A stretch of DNA of 9,292 bases from CAYGXH01 sp964354485 (GTDB lineage Bacteria; Bacteroidota; Ignavibacteria; UBA10030; SZUA-254). The translations under genes were made by a program, and so were the position numbers. Positions 1 to 5,487 of the stretch are shown piece by piece (positions within the stretch are counted from its first letter, which is position 1; the number at the start of each line of letters is the position of its first letter). Under the pieces are notes generated by a model. It was given only the letters and a program-made list of their open reading frames with translations, was not told the DNA's origin and did not search any database. The DNA lies in contig CAYGZY010000022.1 in the NCBI GenBank assembly GCA_964354485.1, positions 1-9,292 of the forward strand. Direction: 5' to 3'.

Positions 1-1
1 C

Positions 2-163
2 TATGTCATTGTAAAACCGGGTTCTACTCTCACAAATATCCCCGGTGTATTTGCTGCAGGCGACGTGGCTGATCCTGTATACCGGCAAGCTGTCAGCGCG
101 GCCGGATCGGGTTGCATGGCCGCTATGGATGCGGAGCGTTACCTCGAGAGCATCCACACATAA
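2..163 (+). CDS. trxB: Thioredoxin reductase, C-terminal end (partial)
   Basis: An open frame enters from the left edge and gives 53 residues before a TAA stop. It reads YVIVKPGSTLTNIPGVFAAG followed by DVADPVYRQAVSAAGSGCMA. The core GVFAAGDV.D..YRQ...AAG.GC.AA is the C-terminal FAD-binding signature of low-molecular-weight thioredoxin reductases, in which the Asp of GD contacts the flavin and the RQ..AAG segment caps the isoalloxazine. The enzyme passes electrons from NADPH through FAD and a CxxC pair to thioredoxin in the cytoplasm. The CxxC and NADPH domain lie outside the window, so a related flavoprotein disulfide reductase cannot be fully excluded. I see no convincing U-tract terminator directly after the stop. 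Confidence 0.88.
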   Translation, partial: YVIVKPGSTLTNIPGVFAAGDVADPVYRQAVSAAGSGCMAAMDAERYLESIHT

Positions 164-302
164 AATATTGTTTAAAAAAAATCATTTTACGAATCGGAGC
201 AATACTGATTCCATCCTCCCCATAACAATTTACCTTATTTTTCCCGAGAGCACTCAGACAAATGACAGTATTATGTCATGTTGGCAGAATGAATTCAATC
301 GT

Positions 303-397
303 ATGCCATATTGACACGTCAAAAAGTCTTGATGGTTTGCTCTATTCCTGAGTATTTCTGAAATTTTTGACGTTTTTTCAAATTTCATGTATGGCAT
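303..397 (+). promoter_or_regulatory. Nested inverted repeats and candidate promoter upstream of hsp20
   Basis: Two inverted repeats are nested here. The outer arms are ATGCCATA (303-310) and TATGGCAT (390-397). The inner arms are ACGTCAAAAA (316-325) and TTTTTGACGT (364-373). All four arms are perfect. A candidate sigma-70 promoter, TTGACG (367-372), 17-base spacer, TATGGC (390-395), lies exactly within the right-hand arms and would start transcription some 70 bases before the hsp20 ATG. The arrangement could be an operator overlapping the promoter or a large hairpin. The -10 is imperfect, so the promoter call is tentative. I found no CIRCE element (TTAGCACTC-N9-GAGTGCTAA) in the region. The rest of 164-471 is AT-rich and holds nothing else I can name. 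Confidence 0.4.
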
Positions 398-471
398 GGA
401 CTTTGTAAAAATGATAGGTGAGTATTTAATAATGAATTTAAGATGAACAATACACAGAAAGGATTGATATC

Positions 472-951
472 ATGACATTAATACGTTGGAATCCGTTGAG
501 AGATGTAACTGCATGGCATGCGACTGCTGAATTAAATCAGGAATTTTCGCAGCTGCAGAAAGAAATCGACTGGATGTTCGATCGGTTCAAAGGCGGCGTT
601 TCCGATGATGGCACAATAAAAACGTGGGTGCCGTCTGTCGATATACTCGAGCGGGAAAACGATTATCACATTAAAATCGAGATCCCCGGCGTGGAAAAGC
701 AGGATGTAAAAATCACTGTCCACGATGACGTCCTTGTGATCAAGGGGGAGAAAAAAATGGAATCGGAGAAAAAAGGTGAGAACTACCGCCGTATTGAACA
801 ATGTTACGGAACGTTCCAGAGATCATTTAGCCTTCCCAGCTCGATCGCTTCCGATAAGATCGATGCTACGTACAATAACGGGGTTCTGACCATCAGTCTG
901 CCAAAAGTAGAAGAGGCAAAACCTAAAGAAATCGATGTAAAAGTGAAGTAA
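472..951 (+). CDS. Hsp20 / alpha-crystallin family small heat shock protein
   Basis: This 159-residue protein is an ATP-independent holdase chaperone that binds unfolding proteins in the cytoplasm and passes them to ATP-dependent chaperones. The N-terminal arm (about 1-50) begins MTLIRWNPLRD and contains the usual LQKEIDWMFDRF helix. The alpha-crystallin domain spans about 51-148: WVPSVDILERENDYHIKIEI, then IPGVEKQDVKITV, the loop with YRRIEQCYGTFQRSFSLP, and the diagnostic A.Y.NGVLTISLPK near 132-145. The C-terminal tail ends in EIDVKVK, an I-x-V motif of the kind that locks oligomers. The length is typical for bacterial class A Hsp20. The start is supported by AAAGGA about 8 bases upstream of ATG. 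The gene seems monocistronic, flanked by the inverted-repeat region upstream and an intrinsic terminator downstream. Heat or stress control is expected from the family but is not proven here. Confidence 0.95.
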   Translation: MTLIRWNPLRDVTAWHATAELNQEFSQLQKEIDWMFDRFKGGVSDDGTIKTWVPSVDILERENDYHIKIEIPGVEKQDVKITVHDDVLVIKGEKKMESEKKGENYRRIEQCYGTFQRSFSLPSSIASDKIDATYNNGVLTISLPKVEEAKPKEIDVKVK

Positions 952-1016
952 ACACGTATTATAGGGAAAACATTGAAGGTTTTTTCTTAGGTACTTTCCA
1001 CAAAGGCAAGTAATAG

Positions 1017-1047
1017 GGGTGATCATTTTGTGATCATCCTTTTTTTT
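1017..1047 (+). terminator. Intrinsic terminator after hsp20
   Basis: The arms GGGTGATCA (1017-1025) and TGATCATCC (1031-1039) form a 9-bp stem with one G-U pair around the loop TTTTG. Eight T residues (1040-1047) follow. This is a classical rho-independent terminator and separates hsp20 from the sppA promoter that starts four bases later. Confidence 0.92.
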
Positions 1048-1050
1048 GGT

Positions 1051-1079
1051 TTGACTTTTGTAATAGAGTTTCGTATAAT
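1051..1079 (+). promoter_or_regulatory. Sigma-70-type promoter of the sppA-HU unit
   Basis: TTGACT (1051-1056) and TATAAT (1074-1079) are separated by exactly 17 bases. The -10 is a perfect consensus and the -35 differs from TTGACA by one base. Transcription would start near 1086, leaving a short leader of about 25 bases before the sppA ATG at 1110. The same hexamers and spacing recur at 8283-8311. Confidence 0.75.
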
Positions 1080-1109
1080 ACGCTTGAAAATCAATGAGTT
1101 ATCGAATTT

Positions 1110-2021
1110 ATGGATAAATCGACAAAGTGGTTCATAATCATAATTTCCGGATTGGCTCTATTCGGATTTTTTTCATTTCTTTTCTTATACACCTTCCTGA
1201 CAGGAATAACCGCGGATGAAAGGGATGAGGTATTTGGTTCGGGAGATAAGATTGCGGTAATCGAGCTTAATGGAGTCATAGTCAATTCGAAAGAAATTGT
1301 CCGGCAGTTTAAAAAGTATCGTGAGGATCGATCGATCAGAGGAATTCTTTTCCGTGTTGAGTCTCCCGGGGGCGGTGTGGTTGCGAGTCAGGAGATGTTT
1401 GAAGAAGTTAAAAAATCAAGGGATAGAAAACCGGTTGTCGTCTCAATGGGTTCACTTGCAGCGAGCGGCGGGTATTACGTCTCATGCCCGGCAAATCGGA
1501 TCGTTGCAAATCCGGGAACACTGACCGGGAGCATCGGAGTCATTTCACAATTCTTACGCTATGATTCCCTGCTGGGGAAAATCGGCGTAGAGGTAAATAC
1601 GATTAAAAGCGGGAAGTTCAAGGATGCGGGCAATCCTTTCAGAGCTATGGATGATATCGATAAAAAGTATTTTCAGACACTCATGGACGATGTCCATCGT
1701 CAGTTTATTTCGGCAGTCGAAAGTGAACGCAAGCTGACCCACTCATCCGTTCTGAAATTAGCTGATGGCAGGGTTTTCACGGGGACACAGGCGCTGACAC
1801 TCGGATTAGTCGATACGATCGGCACATACGAGGATGCCGTCATGATAACCGCGAACTTGGCAGGGATACGAGGAGAGCCTTCAATTGTAAAGGAGCGGAA
1901 AAGAGGATTATCAATATTCGATCAGCTTTTCGGGCGCTCAAGAATTGCCGGTTTATTAGGACTGCAAGATCAATTGCTCGATCAGACCATCCTGCAGTAC
2001 CGGATGATTGAAAGTTATTGA
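1110..2021 (+). CDS. sppA: Signal peptide peptidase SppA, short (36K) type
   Basis: This 303-residue inner-membrane serine protease is expected to degrade signal peptides left after secretion; the active site lies on the periplasmic or outer face. Residues 7-31 form one hydrophobic anchor. The S49 peptidase domain follows: KIAVIELNGVI near 47-57, the oxyanion-type FRVESPGGGVVAS at 81-93, the nucleophile in SMGSLAASGGYY (Ser119), then TLTGSIGVI at 137-145 and IKSGKFKDAGNPFR. Lys171, 52 residues after Ser119, fits the general-base lysine by the spacing known for the Bacillus subtilis enzyme. The length matches single-domain SppA rather than the 67K E. coli form. No strong Shine-Dalgarno precedes the ATG; the leader from the promoter at 1051 is short. 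The HU gene follows 57 bases later and is probably co-transcribed. Confidence 0.95.
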   Translation: MDKSTKWFIIIISGLALFGFFSFLFLYTFLTGITADERDEVFGSGDKIAVIELNGVIVNSKEIVRQFKKYREDRSIRGILFRVESPGGGVVASQEMFEEVKKSRDRKPVVVSMGSLAASGGYYVSCPANRIVANPGTLTGSIGVISQFLRYDSLLGKIGVEVNTIKSGKFKDAGNPFRAMDDIDKKYFQTLMDDVHRQFISAVESERKLTHSSVLKLADGRVFTGTQALTLGLVDTIGTYEDAVMITANLAGIRGEPSIVKERKRGLSIFDQLFGRSRIAGLLGLQDQLLDQTILQYRMIESY

Positions 2022-2031
2022 AAATAACAGG

Positions 2032-2048
2032 CCGTTCGAGGAGAACGG
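2032..2048 (+). other. Short hairpin in the sppA-HU spacer
   Basis: CCGTTC (2032-2037) and GAACGG (2043-2048) are perfect complements around the loop GAGGA. No U-tract follows, so this is not a standard terminator. It may protect or process the message between sppA and the HU gene, or be incidental. Confidence 0.4.
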
Positions 2049-2078
2049 ATTATCTATCACATTACAAGGAGACCAACA

Positions 2079-2387
2079 TTGACCAAAGCAGATATTGTTG
2101 ACCATATTGCCTCCGGTACAGGTTTAACAAAAGTTGAAACTGAAGCTGTGGTTGATGGGTTCATTCAAACTGTCATCGAAGCCCTCAAGGAAGGCAAGAA
2201 TATTGAAATTCGCGGATTTGGCAGCTTCAAAACGAAAAAGCGGAAGGGGAGAATGGCCAGAAATCCCCGGACCGGAGCACAGGTTCAGGTTGAAGAACAT
2301 TTTGTTCCGTTCTTTAAAGTTTCAAAAGAATTGAAGTCCGTCGTGAATGAAAATTTAAAGAAAAGACAGTCGTCGTTACCTGCATAA
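2079..2387 (+). CDS. HU/IHF-family nucleoid DNA-binding protein (TTG start)
   Basis: This 102-residue histone-like protein dimerises and bends DNA in the nucleoid. The N-terminal helices (TKADIVDHIASGTGLTK, then the helix VETEAVVDGFIQTVIEALKEG) form the dimer core. The signature IEIRGFGSFKTKKRKGRMAR follows at about 42-61, then NPRTGAQV at the tip of the DNA-clasping arm, with the intercalating Pro in RNPRTG. The C-terminal segment is FFKVSKELKSVVNENLKKRQ. The body length (about 95 residues) is usual, with a short extra tail. Translation must begin at TTG: AAGGAG (2066-2071) lies 7 bases upstream and no ATG or GTG is available near that site. HU and IHF subunits are not separable by eye, so no symbol is given. 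It sits between sppA and the basic mini-protein, probably as one transcript. Confidence 0.93.
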   Translation: MTKADIVDHIASGTGLTKVETEAVVDGFIQTVIEALKEGKNIEIRGFGSFKTKKRKGRMARNPRTGAQVQVEEHFVPFFKVSKELKSVVNENLKKRQSSLPA

Positions 2388-2431
2388 TCCAAAACAAACC
2401 AATAAAGTGCATACTTTAGAAGGAGCAGTTC

Positions 2432-2527
2432 ATGCCGAGCGGTAAAAAACGCTTGAGGAGAAAAATGGCAACTCACAAGCGTAAGAAACGTCTCAGAAAA
2501 ATGAGACATAAAAAGAAGAACCGTTAA
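2432..2527 (+). CDS. 31-residue basic protein, AURKAIP1/COX24 (bS22/mS38-like) family
   Basis: The frame reads MPSGKKRLRRKMATHKRKKR followed by LRKMRHKKKNR and a TAA stop. A strong Shine-Dalgarno, AGAAGGAG (2418-2425), lies 6 bases before ATG, and the gap to the HU stop is 44 bases, so it looks like the third gene of the sppA-HU unit. Eighteen of 31 residues are Lys or Arg. The pattern KKR.R.KM..HKRKKRLRK.R.KK matches what I recall of the AURKAIP1/COX24 domain, which in bacteria forms tiny ribosomal proteins (mycobacterial bS22) and in mitochondria the mS38 subunit near the decoding region. A role as a small-subunit rRNA-binding peptide is inferred from this resemblance. The gene is short enough to be missed by standard gene callers. 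I am confident it is translated and fairly confident of the family. Confidence 0.8.
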   Translation: MPSGKKRLRRKMATHKRKKRLRKMRHKKKNR

Positions 2528-2537
2528 TGGTCGGCGG

Positions 2538-2567
2538 GCCATCCCGCATCATTCGATACGGGATGGC
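2538..2567 (+). terminator. Perfect 9-bp hairpin after the basic mini-protein gene
   Basis: GCCATCCCG (2538-2546) and CGGGATGGC (2559-2567) are perfect complements around a 12-base loop. It starts 11 bases after the stop codon. There is no U-tract (TGCCACTG follows), so it may be a factor-dependent terminator, a 3'-end stabiliser, or both. Confidence 0.5.
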
Positions 2568-2577
2568 TGCCACTGTC

Positions 2578-2620
2578 GGGACAACCGTAGAACGCGGTGA
2601 TAGACCCTGAGGTTTGTCCC
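2578..2620 (+). other. Second structured element before the nucleotidase gene
   Basis: GGGACAA (2578-2584) pairs perfectly with TTGTCCC (2614-2620). Inside are two small nested pairings, ACCG (2584-2587) with CGGT (2595-2598) and a CC-TGA-GG turn near 2607-2613, giving a possible branched fold. No U-tract follows. It lies in the 123-base gap before the 5'-nucleotidase gene and could be part of the leader of that gene or the end of the upstream transcript. Confidence 0.35.
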
Positions 2621-2650
2621 AATCACATTCACTAATTCAGCGCTTTTCCG

Positions 2651-4165
2651 ATGTCTTTTCGTATGTTTGCCCGCCTAATCTGCGGATATTTTTGCATACA
2701 TTTTTCAACGTTCGTCTGCTTTACTCAGCCCAAAACAATAAGCATCCTTCACACGAACGATATCCATGGATCGTTTATGCCTCACGAGGCAGCATGGGTT
2801 CTCTCAGATCCCAAACCACGCATAGGAGGTTTTTTAGAACTGCAGTGGCTCATCGACAGCATCAGGCAGAAAAAGTCTGCTGTACTCCTCCTCGACGGTG
2901 GCGATGTCATGACCGGAAATCCGATTGCGGAAATGAAGTACAAGGATTCGCGAGGAGGCGCTCTTTTCGAGATGATGAATTTCATCGGATATGACGGGTG
3001 GACGATAGGCAATCATGACCTCGATGTGTCACAAGAGAATCTGAAACATTTGACAAAGATCGCCGCCTTCCCTGCGCTCAGCGCGAATCTCGTGGATTCG
3101 ATGGGAAATCATCACCTCAATCATCATGCTTCAGTTGTCATCACACGCGGCGGACTTCAGATCGGAATCGTGGGATTAATGTCGAAGGATCTGTTCCGTC
3201 TTACGAACACAAAAAACCTCGAGGGTTTACGCGTCCTCGGTGCACAAGAGATTTTGCAAAAGATGGTCGACAGTTTGGACAATATCACCGATCTGCTCAT
3301 TGCATTGACACACCAGGGATATGAAGAGGATTCCATCCTCGCCGCAACGGTAACCGGCATCGATGTCATTATCGGATCGCACAGCCACACGCGCCTTAAC
3401 ACGCCCAGATTGATTAATAATGTTATTATCGCCCAGGCCGGCGCTTACTGTGAGAATCTCGGCGAACTTGAACTAAGTGTTGAAGATGATGCTGTGATAT
3501 CATACGAGGGTAAGCTCCATCCGCTCTGGGTGCGTCATGATCCGAAGGACACTCCGCTTAAACACATGGTGGATGAATACGCGGCGAAGCTGGATAGTGA
3601 ATACGGAAGAGTCATCGGTACAGCTGTAATGACGATGAAGCGGTCAAGGGCTGAAGAAACAATCATAGGGACCTACGTAGCTGAAGCTGTTCGCAGCGCT
3701 GCACGCGCTGACATTGGAATTATCAACAGTAGCGGTCTGCGGAGGGATATCCCTGCCGGACCTGTTACGAAAATGAATGTGTACGAAACAATTCCGTTTC
3801 GGAATTTCATCTGCACTTTCCGCATCAGTGGAACTGATCTCAGGAGAATAATCGAAGAGTATGTGGGATCTCTGAAAAACAGACACATGTCGCTGGGCTT
3901 TGCAAATGTACAGTGTACGTGGGAACGGCACGGCAGCGGCTATCGGGTAGCCTCTGTATTCATCGGCTCAGCCGAATTGAAGGATGATGAAGTGTATTCC
4001 TGTGCGACTATAGATTACGTCATAGATCAGGCGGAACGGTATCTGGGATTTGTACCGAATGATGTCACGATTTCCGACATGCTCTTTTTCGATGCGGTCG
4101 TTCAGAAGATTGAACGAGATGGGATAATTGGTAATTTTACTGCCCCCATGTTTATTGAAAAGTGA
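2651..4165 (+). CDS. Exported 5'-nucleotidase / UshA-type metallophosphoesterase
   Basis: This 504-residue protein is predicted to hydrolyse nucleotides, or related phosphate esters, outside the cytoplasm. Residues 5-25 are a signal-peptide-like hydrophobic stretch. The calcineurin-like metallophosphatase domain has ISILHTNDIHG (Asp37, His39), LLLDGGDVMTGN (Asp85), TIGNHDLD (Asn121, His122), ALTHQG (His221) and IIGSHSHT (His244, His246). These are the two-metal ligands and catalytic His of the family. GNHD replaces the more common GNHE. The C-terminal 5'-nucleotidase domain (about 318-490) has IINSSGLRRDIPAGPVTKMN and VYETIPFRNFI; NSSGLR differs from the usual N(G/S)GGIR. The start could be ATG 2651 or the in-frame ATG 2663; an in-frame TAA at 2633 bars longer forms, and neither has a good Shine-Dalgarno. 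The exact substrate is not decided. Confidence 0.92.
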   Translation: MSFRMFARLICGYFCIHFSTFVCFTQPKTISILHTNDIHGSFMPHEAAWVLSDPKPRIGGFLELQWLIDSIRQKKSAVLLLDGGDVMTGNPIAEMKYKDSRGGALFEMMNFIGYDGWTIGNHDLDVSQENLKHLTKIAAFPALSANLVDSMGNHHLNHHASVVITRGGLQIGIVGLMSKDLFRLTNTKNLEGLRVLGAQEILQKMVDSLDNITDLLIALTHQGYEEDSILAATVTGIDVIIGSHSHTRLNTPRLINNVIIAQAGAYCENLGELELSVEDDAVISYEGKLHPLWVRHDPKDTPLKHMVDEYAAKLDSEYGRVIGTAVMTMKRSRAEETIIGTYVAEAVRSAARADIGIINSSGLRRDIPAGPVTKMNVYETIPFRNFICTFRISGTDLRRIIEEYVGSLKNRHMSLGFANVQCTWERHGSGYRVASVFIGSAELKDDEVYSCATIDYVIDQAERYLGFVPNDVTISDMLFFDAVVQKIERDGIIGNFTAPMFIEK

Positions 4166-4447
4166 TTGACAAGTTCAAGAATACAATAATTAGATATCAG
4201 TATTACGATTAGTGTTTGGCAATCGGCAGGAGTCGCCGGAATTTCGCACGCGCATGGACGTATGTTGTTTGGGAAATTGTAAATTCACGTTCACTGTATT
4301 CATACGATATTCAAATGAGGTATGTATCGAAGTTAGGGTGAAAAACAAATTAAACGGAACGTAATCGCGATATCAGATTCATATCTACAGCTTGAACGCT
4401 TTGGAGGAAGATATCATTCCGAATATTTAACGGATTCTGCGAATTAC
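4166..4447. other. Non-coding gap after the nucleotidase gene
   Basis: I see no supported gene, tRNA or terminator in this stretch. Small pairings exist, such as CGGC...GCCG near 4224-4238 and GGAA...TTCC near 4405-4420, but none has the strength or the U-tract of a terminator. The promoter for the next gene begins at 4448. Confidence 0.5.
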
Positions 4448-4476
4448 TTGATTTTTAAGCAAATAATTGGTAATAT
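4448..4476 (+). promoter_or_regulatory. Sigma-70-type promoter of the ytxH unit
   Basis: TTGATT (4448-4453) and TAATAT (4471-4476) are separated by 17 bases, in an AT-rich setting. Transcription would start near 4483, giving a leader of about 39 bases that contains the AAGGAG Shine-Dalgarno of the next gene. Confidence 0.6.
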
Positions 4477-4521
4477 TAGCTATAAGTTTGTTCATTTCCA
4501 CCGTGATAAGGAGTTATCGAC

Positions 4522-4917
4522 ATGGCTGATGAAAAAAGCAACGTAGCAAAGGGATTATTAATCGGATTTCTTGCTGGTAGTGTCATAGGAGCTATATTAG
4601 GGCTCTTATACGCGCCGAAGAGCGGTAAGGAATTACGTTCCGATATAAAGCGTAAAGCTACCGATCTTGCAGAGGATGCGGGTGAATTCATTAGAGTCGC
4701 CAAAACTAAAGGAGCCGGATTCGTCCAGCAAGGAAAGAGTCGTTCGGAGCAGGTCGTGTCGGAAACTAAAGAGAAAGCTGAGCACATACTCGGTGACGCG
4801 GAGAGGATGCTCTCGGATATACGGGAACGTGCAGGGAGTGAGGGCAGCCGTCTGAAGAATGCCTTCCGCGCGGGGGTAGATGCTTATAAAACAGAAAAAA
4901 ATAAAGATGTATCCTAG
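4522..4917 (+). CDS. YtxH-domain membrane-associated protein
   Basis: This 131-residue protein has the YtxH/gas-vesicle-protein-like layout. A short polar start (MADEKSNVAK) precedes a glycine-rich hydrophobic segment (residues 11-30, GLLIGFLAGSVIGAILGLLY), then the hallmark APKSGKELRSDI and a long charged helical tail with Ala, Glu, Lys and Ser. The tail suggests an amphipathic or coiled-coil helix on the cytoplasmic side. The family is linked to general stress responses in Firmicutes; the biochemical role is unknown. AAGGAG (about 4508-4513) gives a clear Shine-Dalgarno. The next gene follows within 30 bases and is itself a small single-pass membrane protein, so the two probably form an operon driven by the promoter at 4448. 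Confidence 0.85.
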   Translation: MADEKSNVAKGLLIGFLAGSVIGAILGLLYAPKSGKELRSDIKRKATDLAEDAGEFIRVAKTKGAGFVQQGKSRSEQVVSETKEKAEHILGDAERMLSDIRERAGSEGSRLKNAFRAGVDAYKTEKNKDVS

Positions 4918-4947
4918 TTTTTATTGACCGAGGGAAAGAGCCATCTC

Positions 4948-5334
4948 ATGGAAAATATTCTCGTTATTGTGCAGATCCTTGCGCTTCTTGCGCTCACTGT
5001 CGTCTGCATCTACCTCGTAACAGTAATTGTCAGGGTTCGTAATATTCTCAACATCGTCGAGGCCGATCTCAAAGAATTCAGCACTAGAGCGATCCCCATA
5101 CTGGATAATCTTGATATCATTACAAATAGAATTCGCAGTGTGACGGAAAATATCGATGAGCAGGTCGAGATAGTGAAGGGATCGATCCGGGCAATAAAGG
5201 AAGTTGCCGACAACATTGTTGGATTCGAGCGAAGGATTCAGAACAGCATAGAAGAACCTGTCTTTGAAAGTATTGGTGCGGTAGCGGCCGTCGTAAAAGG
5301 TGTACGGGCGTTTTTTTCCCGTCTGTGGGCATAG
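4948..5334 (+). CDS. DUF948-like single-pass membrane protein
   Basis: From the ATG at 4948 this gives 128 residues starting MENILVIVQILALLALTVVC. Residues about 4-27 are one membrane segment, followed by a long heptad-like helix (VRNILNIVEADLKEF, ILDNLDIITNRIRSVTENID, VKGSIRAIKEVADNIVGFER) typical of DUF948 proteins, which include Bacillus YtxG. A TTG start at 4924 would add 8 polar residues; I prefer the ATG because the purine-rich GGGAAAGAG lies just before it and the protein then begins at the membrane helix. It lies 30 bases after the YtxH gene, matching the ytxG-ytxH pairing known in Bacillus, so joint membrane-stress function is inferred. The family assignment rests on architecture and composition more than on a strong motif. 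The 3' end carries a small ACGGG...CCCGT hairpin (5304-5322) inside the coding frame. Confidence 0.72.
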   Translation: MENILVIVQILALLALTVVCIYLVTVIVRVRNILNIVEADLKEFSTRAIPILDNLDIITNRIRSVTENIDEQVEIVKGSIRAIKEVADNIVGFERRIQNSIEEPVFESIGAVAAVVKGVRAFFSRLWA

Positions 5335-5375
5335 AGAAGTAAATCCCTTTTTATCAAGAATACGCAAACACAACA

Positions 5376-5400
5376 GAGGAGGACGATGCATTCCACGTAA
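5376..5400 (+). promoter_or_regulatory. Candidate four-codon minigene with strong Shine-Dalgarno before the EF-G gene
   Basis: GAGGAGG (5376-5382) is one of the strongest Shine-Dalgarno sequences in the window. Three bases later ATG (5386) opens a four-codon frame, MHST, that stops at TAA (5398-5400). The stop overlaps a small inverted repeat ACGTAA-TT-TTACGT (5395-5408). It lies about 90 bases before the EF-G start. It may act as a leader minigene that loads ribosomes, or be the relic of a lost gene; the spacing to ATG is shorter than ideal. Confidence 0.3.
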
Positions 5401-5487
5401 TTTTACGTCGGTGCAAAATATCGTCTGCGATTCCTTCGTGTCATAAAGTTGGTTTGTACGCAATATCATTAAGGAGAAGTAAGTTTT

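Noticed and set aside
249..262. GAGAGCACTC upstream of hsp20 as part of a CIRCE element
   Set aside because: CIRCE needs TTAGCACTC-N9-GAGTGCTAA; the second half is absent.
45..314. An 89-codon + strand open frame after the left edge
   Set aside because: It overlaps the thioredoxin reductase 3' end in another frame, has no Shine-Dalgarno, and its product has no recognisable pattern.
305..322. Mirror-image promoter on the minus strand in the left arms before hsp20
   Set aside because: The -35-like and -10-like hexamers are only 6 bases apart, which cannot form a sigma-70 promoter.
400..471. RNA thermometer (fourU or ROSE type) just before hsp20
   Set aside because: I found no U-run or complementary stretch that would pair with the AAAGGA Shine-Dalgarno near the start.
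2614..2994. A 126-codon + strand frame overlapping the nucleotidase start
   Set aside because: It would begin at TTG inside the hairpin arm and reads through the metallophosphatase motifs out of frame.
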